Below are positions 1 through 8,143 of a stretch of 64,000 nt of DNA, in pieces. Position 1 is the stretch's first letter. Every line of letters starts with the position of its first letter. The position numbers and the translations under genes were made by a program. This DNA comes from Paraburkholderia sp. CNPSo 3272 (GTDB lineage Bacteria; Pseudomonadota; Gammaproteobacteria; Burkholderiales; Burkholderiaceae): positions 1 to 64,000 of the forward strand of contig NZ_JAMBPQ010000030.1 in NCBI RefSeq assembly GCF_024206495.1. Reading direction: 5' to 3'. The notes under the pieces were generated by a model. The model saw only the letters and a list, made by a program, of their open reading frames with translations. It was not told where the DNA came from and searched no databases.

Positions 1-153
1 GAACTCACTGCCCGTGGCGCGAAACGCAATCTTGCAGCCCAAACCGCCGGAGCACCGCACAGCGCGTGGCGGCTCAGTCACAGTCCTGCAGTGAACCTCG
101 CCCTGTCAAACGGGTACTTACGTTCTCTCGGTCTCCCATCGGTTAGCCGGTAG
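1..153 (+). CDS. ltrA: Group II intron reverse transcriptase/maturase, C-terminal fragment
   Basis: Frame 1 is open from the window edge to a TAG at 151-153, giving 50 residues. They contain AWRLSHSPAVN and end in YLRSLGLPSVSR. This resembles the usual C-terminus of group II intron-encoded proteins, where a trailing AWRLSRSP-type motif precedes Y(F)xSLGLPSL. The full protein would carry reverse transcriptase, maturase (X) and possibly HNH domains upstream and would splice and mobilise the intron RNA. The position just before domains V and VI, where domain IV hosts the ORF, supports the call. It is partial only because the window starts here. Confidence 0.8.
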   Translation, partial: ELTARGAKRNLAAQTAGAPHSAWRLSHSPAVNLALSNGYLRSLGLPSVSR

Positions 154-168
154 TCGATCAACCGATCC

Positions 169-242
169 GAACCGCCGTGTACGGACCCGTACGCACGGTG
201 GTGTGGGAGGGGTCGGGCCGCGAGGCCTGCCCCTATCCCGAT
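169..242 (+). ncRNA. Group II intron catalytic domains V and VI
   Basis: Domain V (169-202) is exactly 34 nt: outer strands ACCGCCGT and ACGGTGGT pair, and inner GTACG and CGTAC pair around a short tetraloop-like turn. Domain VI (205-239) is a helix with a GCGA loop at its tip and a TA bulge near its base that supplies the branch A. Known biology: domain V is the catalytic core of the ribozyme, and domain VI carries the lariat branch point. Confidence 0.82.
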
Positions 243-332
243 CGCCTGCATAGCGTATTTCCGGCTAATGATCCGGACAAATCGCAAGCCGTTGGCTCTT
301 GACAACGTCCTCGGAATTGGGGTCCGCCCTGC

Positions 333-359
333 TTGACCGTGCGGCGTGGCCTCGATACT
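333..359 (+). promoter_or_regulatory. Possible sigma-70 promoter of the DUF3311/symporter operon
   Basis: TTGACC (333-338) and GATACT (354-359) are separated by 15 nt, shorter than the preferred 17. They lie about 120 nt upstream of the first gene. The rest of 243-482, between the intron end and the first gene, shows no convincing gene. Confidence 0.3.
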
Positions 360-482
360 CTTTTCAGCGCTTTCGGGGACCTTGCGGACCATCCGTCTGT
401 GAGGCCATCGGCCGCCTCACGCCGGGCGGCAGACCGCAGACAAAGCAAGGCCGCATAACTACATAAGCAACGAGGAGACGTC

Positions 483-719
483 ATGGCTCACGACGCCGAC
501 GCCGGAAAATCAAGCAAGCATTGGCTATGGCTTTTGCTGCTGCCCTGGATCGCGATGATCTGGGTGCCGTCGTACAACAGGATCGAGCCCACTCTGTGGG
601 ATTTTCCGTTTTTCTACTGGTATCAGCTTCTCTGGGTGCTGATCAGCGCTGTCATTACCGCGCTCGTCTACTTCAAGACGAAGACCCGCAGCAAGGGCGA
701 TGAAGGGGGCGCGCAATGA
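483..719 (+). CDS. DUF3311 small membrane protein, symporter partner
   Basis: A 78-residue protein with two hydrophobic helices (about residues 14-28 and 44-62) joined by a short aromatic loop, ending in a basic/acidic tail. This is the pattern of DUF3311 proteins, which are typically encoded directly before sodium:solute symporters and probably act as their small accessory subunit. The start has a good ribosome site (GAGGAG, 9-10 nt upstream). Its stop overlaps the next start in an ATGA arrangement at 716-719, implying translational coupling. The function as a subunit is inferred from this constant pairing. Confidence 0.85.
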   Translation: MAHDADAGKSSKHWLWLLLLPWIAMIWVPSYNRIEPTLWDFPFFYWYQLLWVLISAVITALVYFKTKTRSKGDEGGAQ

Positions 720-2266
720 ACGTCACAGCAACGATTGTCTTTATCCTGTTCTTCCTCGGCGTCACGGTTCTCGGCTTCGTCGCCGCGCACTGGCGCAAGG
801 GCGACCTCGCGCATCTTGAAGAGTGGGGCCTGGGCGGCCGCCGCTTCGGCACGATCGTCACCTGGTTCCTGCTCGGCGGTGACCTCTACACTGCGTACAC
901 TTTTGTGGCCGTGCCGGCGCTCGTCTTCGGTGCGGGCGCAACGGGTTTCTTCGCGCTGCCGTACACGATCCTGATCTATCCGTTCGCGTTCGTCGTGTTC
1001 CCGAAGCTTTGGGCCGTCGCGAAGCGCCATCAATACGTTACCTCGGCCGACTTCGTGAGCGCGCGCTATGGCAGCCGCCTGCTGGCGCTCGCCATCGCCG
1101 TGACGGGCATCGTCGCGACCATGCCGTATATCGCGCTGCAGCTGGTGGGCATCGAAGTGGTGATCGGTGCACTGGGCTTCGACACGACGGGATTCGTCGG
1201 CGACCTGCCGCTCATCATCGCGTTCGCGATTCTTGCCGCGTACACGTACACGTCGGGCCTGCGCGCGCCGGCCATGATCGCCGTGGTGAAGGACATCCTC
1301 ATCTACATCACGATCATCGTCGCGATCATCGTGATTCCCGCGCAGATGGGCGGCTTCGGCCACATCTTCGGCGCGGTGCCGCCGGCCAAGCTGCTGCTCA
1401 AGTCGCCGGATGCCACGAGTCTGAACGGCTATAGCGCCTACGCAACACTCGCGGTCGGGTCGGCGCTCGCGCTGTTCCTGTACCCGCACTCGGTCACGGC
1501 GATCCTGTCGTCGTCGTCGGGCAACACCATCCGCCGCAACATGGCGATGCTGCCGGCGTACTCGCTGGTGCTGGGTCTGCTCGCGCTCCTCGGCTACATG
1601 GCGCTCGCCGCAGGCGTGAAGGACATGCCGGAATTCGCGCCGTACTTCAAGGCCTTCGGTCCGAACTTCGCGGTGCCGGCCCTGTTCCTGCACTTCTTCC
1701 CGTCGTGGTTCGTGGGCGTGGCGTTCGCGGCCATCGGTATCGGCGCGCTGGTGCCGGCCGCGATCATGTCGATTGCAGCGGCCAACCTCTACACGCGCAA
1801 CATCCACAAGGAGTTCATCAACCGCAACATGAATCACGAGCAGGAGACCAACATCGCCAAGCTGGTCTCGCTGATCGTGAAGGTCGGCGCGGTGGCGTTC
1901 ATCCTGGGCCTGCCGCTCACGTACGCGATCCAGCTGCAGCTGCTCGGCGGTATCTGGATCATCCAGACGCTGCCCGCAATCGTGCTCGGTCTCTACACGC
2001 GCATGCTCGACTATCGCGGTTTGCTGATCGGGTGGGCGGCCGGCATTGCCACGGGCACGTGGATGGCGATCTCGCTGCAGTTGAAGGGCTCGATCTTCAC
2101 GATCCACCTGTTCGGCATGGCGATTCCGGGCTACGCCGCGGTGTGGTCGCTGATCGTGAACCTCGTGGTCGCGATCGTCGTGTCGGCGCTCGTGCACGTG
2201 GTCGGCATGCAGAAGGGCGCGGACCGCACGCGTCCGGAAGACTATCTCGACGTCGTCGAGGGCTGA
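716..2266 (+). CDS. mctP: Sodium:solute symporter, monocarboxylate permease type
   Basis: A 516-residue inner-membrane transporter of the SSS family with about 13 hydrophobic segments spread over the whole length. The DUF3311 + SSS pairing and overall sequence resemble MctP, the rhizobial permease for lactate, pyruvate and related monocarboxylates. The substrate in this organism is inferred, and acetate or another short organic acid is possible. The start codon overlaps the DUF3311 stop by 4 nt. A strong intrinsic terminator follows 45 nt after the stop, so the two genes form a complete bicistronic unit. Confidence 0.82.
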   Translation: MNVTATIVFILFFLGVTVLGFVAAHWRKGDLAHLEEWGLGGRRFGTIVTWFLLGGDLYTAYTFVAVPALVFGAGATGFFALPYTILIYPFAFVVFPKLWAVAKRHQYVTSADFVSARYGSRLLALAIAVTGIVATMPYIALQLVGIEVVIGALGFDTTGFVGDLPLIIAFAILAAYTYTSGLRAPAMIAVVKDILIYITIIVAIIVIPAQMGGFGHIFGAVPPAKLLLKSPDATSLNGYSAYATLAVGSALALFLYPHSVTAILSSSSGNTIRRNMAMLPAYSLVLGLLALLGYMALAAGVKDMPEFAPYFKAFGPNFAVPALFLHFFPSWFVGVAFAAIGIGALVPAAIMSIAAANLYTRNIHKEFINRNMNHEQETNIAKLVSLIVKVGAVAFILGLPLTYAIQLQLLGGIWIIQTLPAIVLGLYTRMLDYRGLLIGWAAGIATGTWMAISLQLKGSIFTIHLFGMAIPGYAAVWSLIVNLVVAIVVSALVHVVGMQKGADRTRPEDYLDVVEG

Positions 2267-2310
2267 TCCGCTCATGCCCGGCGCATACCGCCGGGCCAGT
2301 TCGTACCCGA

Positions 2311-2344
2311 TGCCCGCAACGCACAGTTGCGGGCATTTGTTTTT
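2311..2344 (+). terminator. Intrinsic terminator of the DUF3311/mctP operon
   Basis: A perfect 10-bp stem (TGCCCGCAAC / GTTGCGGGCA) with a 5-nt loop is followed by a T-rich run, TTTGTTTTT. Confidence 0.9.
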
Positions 2345-2389
2345 CTGGTGCACGATGATTGCTGATCCGGCTCACTTTCAGCCCGTGCC

Positions 2390-3592
2390 ATGGCCTCATC
2401 CCAAACCGAATCCGGTTCCCGAACCGGGCGTAGCGGCGCGCGACGCCTGCGAGCGCCGCGCCGCCGCTCGCGCCTCGCGCGCACGTGGCGCGCATTGACC
2501 TCGCCGTACTATCGCTACCGCAACGCCAAGGTGATCCACAGCGTGCGCGTGGGTCTCGCCATGCTCGCCTCGATTCTCGCGACGTCGGGCATCCATATTC
2601 CGCACGGCATCTGGGCGTCAGTCACGCTGCTCGTCGTGATCGGCGGCCTGCAGCACCAGGGCAACATCCGCAAGAAGGCCGCCGAACGCGCGCTCGGCAC
2701 GCTGCTCGGCGCCGTGATCGGGCTCGTGCTCATTGTCGTGCAGGCCGTTACCGGGTCCCTGTGGCTCACTTACGGGCTGATGTCGCTCGTCGCCGCCGTG
2801 TGCGGCTACTACGCCATCGGCAAGCCGGGCTACGTCGCGCTCCTGGCCGCCATCACCATGTGCATCGTCGCGGGGCACGGCGACAACCTCATCGATACGG
2901 GCCTCTGGCGCACGCTCAACGTGATTCTCGGCATCGTCATCGCGCTCGTGTTTTCGTTTGCCTTGCCGCTGCACGCGACGTATTCGTGGCGCTACAGCCT
3001 GGCCGACAATCTGCGTGAATGCGCGCGCGTGTACACGCGGGTGGCGAACGGCGTGCACGTCGACGCGGACGCGCAGGTGCAGACCTTCATGCGCCTGAAC
3101 GCACGGCTCGTGCAACTGCGCGCGCTGATGCCCTCGGTCGCCAAGGAGATCGACGTGCCGATCGCGCGGCTCGAGCAGGTGCAGCGCCTGCATCGCTCGC
3201 TGCTGAGCGCGCTGGAGATGCTCTGTACGGGCACGGGCAGCTATGAGCAGGCGCTCGTGCGTGTGGCGTTCGTCGAGCGCAGCGAGACCGTGCGCCGTGC
3301 GCTGCTCGCCACGGCGCGGGCGCTGCGTTTTGGCGGCGGCCGCCACCCCGAGGCGGCGCAGCAGGCGCTGCGCACGGTCGGGGCACGGGGAGAGGTCGAT
3401 GGGCGGGACGACAGGGCGGCCGAGCCCGCCCCTGAAAGTCCGCAGCCGCAGGGCTGCCCCGAGCCGCAGATGCAGGGGCCCTACTGGCTCAGCCTGCGTG
3501 TGGAGGAGCAGGTCGAGCGCCTGCGTGCGCTCCTGCTCGAGACCGAGCCGCGCTGGAACATCGAGCGCGCCGCGACGCACCGCATGGTCTGA
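2390..3592 (+). CDS. FUSC-family inner-membrane protein
   Basis: A 400-residue protein. After a basic N-terminal tail of about 40 residues, six or so hydrophobic helices occupy residues 50-190. A long soluble part rich in Arg, Leu and Glu follows, as in the fusaric acid resistance/aromatic acid exporter-like (FUSC) family. Members include AaeB-type efflux proteins, but many are uncharacterised. No membrane-fusion partner gene is adjacent, so an efflux role is only a family-level guess. The first ATG was chosen; a start a few codons later cannot be excluded because the N-terminal tail is poorly conserved in character. The Pro/Gly-rich insert near residues 320-360 looks disordered. Confidence 0.75.
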   Translation: MASSQTESGSRTGRSGARRLRAPRRRSRLARTWRALTSPYYRYRNAKVIHSVRVGLAMLASILATSGIHIPHGIWASVTLLVVIGGLQHQGNIRKKAAERALGTLLGAVIGLVLIVVQAVTGSLWLTYGLMSLVAAVCGYYAIGKPGYVALLAAITMCIVAGHGDNLIDTGLWRTLNVILGIVIALVFSFALPLHATYSWRYSLADNLRECARVYTRVANGVHVDADAQVQTFMRLNARLVQLRALMPSVAKEIDVPIARLEQVQRLHRSLLSALEMLCTGTGSYEQALVRVAFVERSETVRRALLATARALRFGGGRHPEAAQQALRTVGARGEVDGRDDRAAEPAPESPQPQGCPEPQMQGPYWLSLRVEEQVERLRALLLETEPRWNIERAATHRMV

Positions 3593-3628
3593 CGCCGGGC
3601 GCGCTTTTCCACTCGTGGCGGCGGTGGA

Positions 3629-4054
3629 TCAGGCGGGTTGCTCGTGCGGCGCCGAGACCATCCACGGCACGCCGAACTTGTCGGTCAGCATGCCGAAGCC
3701 GGGCGACCAGAAGGTCTTCTGGAACGGCATCGTGACCGTACCGCCTTTGGCCAGCGCGTCGAAGTAGCGTTCAGCCGTGGCGAGGTCGGACCCGGTCAGC
3801 GAGACGCCGAAGCCGAGGAATTTGTCGTTCTGCGTCATGCAGCCGCCGTCGGACACCATGATCTGCGCGTCGCCGATCTGGAGCGTCGCGTGCATGATCT
3901 TTTCGGCGAATTCGGGCGGCATGGGCCGCGCGGGGTCCGGCGGCGCCTCCTTGAAGCGCATCTTGATCACTTCCTTCGCGCCGAGCGCTTCGCCATAGAA
4001 CGCGATCGCTTCGTCGCAGTTGCCGGGATAAAAGAGATAGGGCTGGATTTGCAT
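3629..4054 (-). CDS. VOC-family protein, PhnB/YjdN-like
   Basis: A 141-residue single-domain protein starting MQIQPYLFYPGNCDEAI, typical of the PhnB-like branch of the vicinal oxygen chelate (glyoxalase/bleomycin-resistance/dioxygenase) fold. The signature FYGEALGA and the terminal FGVPWMV block match this group. Despite the historical phosphonate link of PhnB, the reaction of this branch is not established, and no phn genes are near. It is convergent with the FUSC gene and separated by 36 nt. It is probably a monocistronic cytosolic protein. Confidence 0.85.
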   Translation of the reverse strand: MQIQPYLFYPGNCDEAIAFYGEALGAKEVIKMRFKEAPPDPARPMPPEFAEKIMHATLQIGDAQIMVSDGGCMTQNDKFLGFGVSLTGSDLATAERYFDALAKGGTVTMPFQKTFWSPGFGMLTDKFGVPWMVSAPHEQPA

Positions 4055-4248
4055 CGTCGGTTTCCTTGCGGACGGGACGTTGGCCGGCCTTGATCGTGCG
4101 ATTCCGTGCGAGGGTGTGCACGGGGCCGGATCGCGCGGCGGGGTTCGCCGCTGCCCTGATTCTAGGCGCCCGCGATGACGTGACCGAGCAGTGTGTCGTC
4201 AGGGTTTGCGAGCGTGCGGACGGGAACAGTCGTTGCAGTCCGCCCCGT

Positions 4249-4290
4249 AAAACAAAGGGCCGCACATGCGCCATGCGCGATGTGCGGCCC
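4249..4290 (-). terminator. Intrinsic terminator downstream of tal
   Basis: Read on the minus strand, an 11-bp perfect stem (GGGCCGCACAT / ATGTGCGGCCC) with a 12-nt loop is followed by TTTGTTTT. It lies 46 nt past the tal stop. Confidence 0.88.
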
Positions 4291-4335
4291 TCGGTCATCG
4301 ATACGGCAATACGCGCTCCATGGCGCGCCGGCGCA

Positions 4336-5295
4336 TTACTTCGCGCGCAGTTCTTCGATCATCTTTTCGAGCTTGATCGCGTCTGCGGCGAACGCGCGGA
4401 TGCCTTCAGCGAGCTTTTCGGTCGCCATGGCGTCGTCGTTGAGCTGGAAGCGGAACGACGACTCGTCCACGGCCACGCGCTCGATCTTCGCGTCCTTGAA
4501 CGCTTCCGGCGAGAGCTTGCGTTCGACCTTCTCGTTGCTGTCGTGGAGCTTCTGCAGCAGGTCCGGGCTGATGGTGAGGAGGTCGCAGCCGGCCAGTTCG
4601 ACGATCTGGCTCGTGTTGCGGAAGCTCGCGCCCATCACCTCGGTCTTGTGGCCGAACTTCTTGTAGTACGCGTAGATCTTGCGCACCGACTGCACGCCCG
4701 GGTCGTTCTCGCCGCCGTCCTTCGCGTCGTCCCAGTCGGCGCCCTTGGCCTTCTTGTACCAGTCGTAGATGCGGCCCACGAACGGCGAGATGAGCTGCGC
4801 GCCCGCTTCGGCGCACGCGGCGGCCTGCGCGAGCGAGAAGAGCAGCGTCATGTTGCAGTGGATGCCGTCCTTTTGCAGCGCTTCGGCGGCGCGGATGCCT
4901 TCCCAGGTGGAGGCGAGCTTGATCAGCACGCGTTCCCGGCCGATGCCGGCCTGCTTGTACAGGTCGATGATGTGGTGCGCCTTGTCGATCGATTTTTTCG
5001 TGTCGAACGAGAGACGGGCGTCGACCTCGGTCGAGACGCGGCCCGGAATGATCTTGAGGATTTCGGTGCCGAACGCGATCAGCAGATGATCGATGATCGA
5101 CTCGAGCGATTCGCTCGCGTGATCGCGCACGGTTTTTTCGAGCAGCGGACGGTACTCGGCTTTCTGGACCGCCTTGAGGATCAGCGACGGGTTGGTCGTC
5201 GCGTCCTGCGGCTTGTACTGTACGAATTGCTGGAAGTCGCCCGTATCGGCGACGACGGTGGTGTACTGCTTGAGCTGGTCGAGTGCGGTAGTCAT
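4336..5295 (-). CDS. tal: Transaldolase
   Basis: A 319-residue class I transaldolase of the pentose phosphate pathway. It moves the dihydroxyacetone unit of sedoheptulose-7-phosphate to glyceraldehyde-3-phosphate. MTTALDQLKQYTTVVADTGD and the DATTNPSLIL block are classic family markers, and the Schiff-base lysine lies in RVLIKLASTWEG. The length fits the E. coli TalB type (317 aa). The frame is open for 60 codons further upstream, but homology begins at MTTALD, so that ATG was taken. An intrinsic terminator follows, so it is probably transcribed alone. Confidence 0.95.
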   Translation of the reverse strand: MTTALDQLKQYTTVVADTGDFQQFVQYKPQDATTNPSLILKAVQKAEYRPLLEKTVRDHASESLESIIDHLLIAFGTEILKIIPGRVSTEVDARLSFDTKKSIDKAHHIIDLYKQAGIGRERVLIKLASTWEGIRAAEALQKDGIHCNMTLLFSLAQAAACAEAGAQLISPFVGRIYDWYKKAKGADWDDAKDGGENDPGVQSVRKIYAYYKKFGHKTEVMGASFRNTSQIVELAGCDLLTISPDLLQKLHDSNEKVERKLSPEAFKDAKIERVAVDESSFRFQLNDDAMATEKLAEGIRAFAADAIKLEKMIEELRAK

Positions 5296-5597
5296 GTCAG
5301 GCCTTGTGGGCGCGTGCGCGCCTGCATCGGTGAGAGTTGAACGGCCGGTGCGCTTCAGGCGTGAACCTGAGGCGCGCCGGGCGAAGCGAGAAAGGCGCTG
5401 CGCCGTTGCGGCCCGCGCGGATTGGGCGGGAAGCCGGCTCGGGAGAATCTTGCCGCGCGTCCGGGCGCGGCTCACATCGTCATTTTATGGCGGAAACGCG
5501 TGGCGTTGCGTTTCGCGCGGGCAGGGCGCATGGCAAACCCGCCGCACGCACCGTGCCACCGGCGTTGGCAGGCGCACGCGGCGGCGGCCCACCCGCG
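5296..5597. other. Intergenic region upstream of tal
   Basis: 302 bases between the tal start and the end of the BenE-family gene. It must hold the tal promoter. An isolated TAAAAT on the minus strand (5482-5487) is a possible -10 without a recognisable -35. Frames open across it have no family features. Nothing else is seen. Confidence 0.4.
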
Positions 5598-6824
5598 TCA
5601 GGCGCGCCGCGCGTTCAGCACGAACTGCGTGACGACCCCCGCCACGAGACCCCAGAACGCCGCGCCGATGGAGAGCAGCGTGAGCCCGGAAGCCGTCACC
5701 ATGAAGGTGATCAGTGCGGCTTCGCGCTCCCTCGGGTTCTGCATGGCGTTGGTGAGGCCGCTCATGATCGAGCCGAACAGGGCGAGCGCCGCGATCGACA
5801 CCACGAGCGCCTGCGGAAACGCCGCGAACAGTGCCGCGATGGTCGCGCCGAAGGTGCCGGCGATCAGGTAGAAGATGCCGCACCAGACGGCCGCCATGTA
5901 GCGCTTCGTGCGATCTTCGTGGGCGTGCGGGCCGGTGCAGATCGCCGCCGTGATCGCGGCGAGGTTCACGCCGTGCGAGCCGAACGGCGCGAGCACGAGC
6001 GAGGCTATGCCCGTGGTGGCGATGAGCGGGGAGGAGGGCGCGGCCGTGTGGTCGTAGCCGTCGGCGCGCAGCACGGCGATGCCGGGCACGTTCTGCGAGG
6101 CCATCGCTACGACGAAGAGCGGAATGCCGATGCTCACCACCGCCGTGAGCGAGAACGCCGGCATCGTGAACACGGGTCTGGCAACCGCTACGCGGAAGTG
6201 GCTGAAGTCGAGCAGTCCGAGCGCGGCGGCGGCGGCGATGCCGATCACGAGCGTCGCGACGATCGCGTAGCGCGGCACGAAGCGCTTCACGATCAGATAG
6301 CCGAAGAACATCGTGAGCACGAGCGGCGTCTGCACCTGCGCGGCATGGAAGATCTCGATGCCGATCTCGAACAGGATGCCCGCGAGCAGCGCCGCCGCGA
6401 TGCCTGCCGGAACGCGCTTCATGAGCGTGTCGAACCAGCCGGTGAGGCCCACCGCCGTGAGCAGCACGGCACAGACGAGATAGGCGCCGATCGCCTCGGC
6501 GTAAGGCACATGCGGCAGCGAGCTGATGAGCAGCGCCGCGCCCGGCGTGGACCACGCGATCACGATGGGCGCGCGGAACCACAGCGACAGGCCGATAGTG
6601 GTCAAGGCCATGCCGATCGACAGCGCCCAGATCCACGAGGAGATCTGCGCGTCGGACAGATGCGCGGCCTGGCCGGCCTGAAACATCAGCACGAGCGAGC
6701 TGGTGTAGCCGGTCATCATCGCGACGAAGCCGGCCGCGATCGTGGCGAGCGAGGTGTCGGCGAAAGGCCGCAGCGGTCCCGGCCTGAACGTCGCTGGCAG
6801 GTCGGGGGAAGACGGGGCGGTCAT
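5598..6824 (-). CDS. benE: BenE-family transporter (benzoate/H+ symporter family)
   Basis: A 408-residue, highly hydrophobic protein with about 12 membrane segments. The N-terminus has FVAMMTGYTSSLVLMFQAGQ and the central part WSTPGAALL and GSHGVNLAAI, which are family landmarks of BenE. Family members import benzoate with protons, but no ben/cat catabolic genes lie in this window, so the substrate may be another aromatic or purine-like acid. The start has 40 soluble residues before the first helix. The gene stands between the VWA gene and tal, and spacing suggests its own unit. Confidence 0.85.
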   Translation of the reverse strand: MTAPSSPDLPATFRPGPLRPFADTSLATIAAGFVAMMTGYTSSLVLMFQAGQAAHLSDAQISSWIWALSIGMALTTIGLSLWFRAPIVIAWSTPGAALLISSLPHVPYAEAIGAYLVCAVLLTAVGLTGWFDTLMKRVPAGIAAALLAGILFEIGIEIFHAAQVQTPLVLTMFFGYLIVKRFVPRYAIVATLVIGIAAAAALGLLDFSHFRVAVARPVFTMPAFSLTAVVSIGIPLFVVAMASQNVPGIAVLRADGYDHTAAPSSPLIATTGIASLVLAPFGSHGVNLAAITAAICTGPHAHEDRTKRYMAAVWCGIFYLIAGTFGATIAALFAAFPQALVVSIAALALFGSIMSGLTNAMQNPREREAALITFMVTASGLTLLSIGAAFWGLVAGVVTQFVLNARRA

Positions 6825-6936
6825 GCGGGTGGTCTCCAGATTTTGCGTAGGTATGACGGCATCGGGCGGCGCGGCCTGAAGACACCTCAGGCACGCGCCG
6901 CCTCGAAAAAGCGGAAAACGGCGGGATTGCTGGCGC

Positions 6937-8109
6937 CTATTTGCTCAGCACGCGCATTGCCGTTTCGAGCCCGGCGACCGTGAGCGGATACATGCGGTGG
7001 CCGAGAATCTCGCGGATGACCGACACCGACTGGCGGTACTCCCATAGTCGCTCGGGCTCGGGGTTGAGCCAGGCGAAATGCGGGAACTGGTCGGCGAGGC
7101 GCCGCAGCCACACGGCGCCCGCTTCGGGGTTGTTGTACTCGACCGAGCCGCCCGGCTGCAGCACCTCATAGGGGCTCATCGTGGCGTCGCCCACGAAAAT
7201 GAGCTTGTAGTCGGGCGTGAACTTGTGCAGCAGATCCCACGTGGGCGTGCGCTCGGCGTGGCGGCGGCGGTTGTTCTTCCACAGGTAGTCGTAGACACAG
7301 TTGTGAAAGTAGTAGAACTCCAGATGCTTGAATTCGGCTTTTGCCGCCGAAAACAGTTCTTCCGTGCGCTTGATGTGATCGTCCATCGAGCCGCCCACGT
7401 CGAGCAGCATCAGCACTTTCACGTTGTTGTGGCGCTCCGGCACCATCTTGAGGTTGAGCCAGCCCGCGTTCGCGGCGGTGCTGCGGATCGTGTCGCCGAG
7501 GTCGAGTTCTTCCGCCGCGCCTTCGCGGGCGAAGCGGCGCAGGCGGCGCAACGCGACCTTGATGTTGCGCGTGCCGATTTCGACCTGGTCGTCGTAGTCG
7601 CGGTAGGCGCGCGCGTCCCACACTTTCACGGCGCTGCGCTGGCCGCCTTCGCCTCCGATGCGGATGCCTTCGGGGTTATAGCCGCCGTGGCCGAAGGGCG
7701 ACGTGCCGCCCGTGCCGATCCACTTGCTGCCGCCCTCGTGGCGCTCCTTCTGTTCTTCGAAGAGCTCTTTGAGGCGCTCCATGAGCTTGTCGAGGCCGCC
7801 CATCGCTTCGATCTGCGCGCGCTGTTCGGGCGTGAAGTCGCGCTCCAGCCGCTTCTTTAGCCAGTCTTCGGGAATCTCGAAGGCCAGCTCCGACTTCTTC
7901 TCGATGCCGCGAAAATATGCGCCGAAGGCCTGATCGAAGCGGTCGAAGTACTGCTCGTCCTTCACGAGCGTCATGCGCGCGAGGTAGTAGAAGTCGTCGA
8001 GCGAGGGCGCGATCACGCGCGCCTTGAGCGCTTCGACGAGCGTGAGGTACTCCTTCACGGAAACCGGCAGCTTCGCGTCGCGCAGCGTGTAGAAGAAGTC
8101 GATCAGCAT
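6937..8109 (-). CDS. VWA-domain (CoxE-like) protein
   Basis: A 390-residue cytosolic protein. The N-terminal half is helical and charged, with a Gly-rich segment around residues 126-156. The C-terminal half is a von Willebrand A fold with an intact MIDAS: D237-V-G-G-S241-M. CoxE-like VWA proteins work with MoxR AAA+ ATPases as a chaperone pair that matures or activates metal enzymes. Here the MoxR gene lies immediately upstream, 34 nt away, in the same operon. No CO dehydrogenase or methanol dehydrogenase genes are near, so the client is unknown. Confidence 0.88.
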   Translation of the reverse strand: MLIDFFYTLRDAKLPVSVKEYLTLVEALKARVIAPSLDDFYYLARMTLVKDEQYFDRFDQAFGAYFRGIEKKSELAFEIPEDWLKKRLERDFTPEQRAQIEAMGGLDKLMERLKELFEEQKERHEGGSKWIGTGGTSPFGHGGYNPEGIRIGGEGGQRSAVKVWDARAYRDYDDQVEIGTRNIKVALRRLRRFAREGAAEELDLGDTIRSTAANAGWLNLKMVPERHNNVKVLMLLDVGGSMDDHIKRTEELFSAAKAEFKHLEFYYFHNCVYDYLWKNNRRRHAERTPTWDLLHKFTPDYKLIFVGDATMSPYEVLQPGGSVEYNNPEAGAVWLRRLADQFPHFAWLNPEPERLWEYRQSVSVIREILGHRMYPLTVAGLETAMRVLSK

Positions 8110-8143
8110 GCGGTGTCTCCGGCTTTCGCGCGCAGCGTCCTTG

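Larger units (their letters stand above)
1..242 (+). mobile_element. Group II intron, 3' portion (5' part outside window)
   Basis: The window opens inside a bacterial group II intron. Three parts line up in order: the C-terminus of an intron-encoded maturase (stop at 151-153), a 34-nt hairpin at 169-202 with the size and shape of domain V, and a second helix at 205-239 matching domain VI. In domain VI, GGGA and GGGG pair with TCCC and CCCC, leaving a TA bulge. The bulged A at 235 is 7 nt from the inferred 3' end (position 242, ending in AT), as expected for a branch-point adenosine and an AY intron terminus. The 5' end, exon-binding sites and most of the maturase are off the window, so class and intactness cannot be judged. 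Confidence 0.85.

Noticed and set aside
243..482. Possible insertion-sequence remnant downstream of the intron
   Set aside because: Short translated stretches looked faintly transposase-like, but no inverted repeats or recognisable domain could be found.
668..2353. Open 561-codon frame opposite the symporter gene
   Set aside because: It is a GC-rich antisense shadow dominated by Arg, His and Asp, with no family features. The plus-strand frame encodes a clear transporter.
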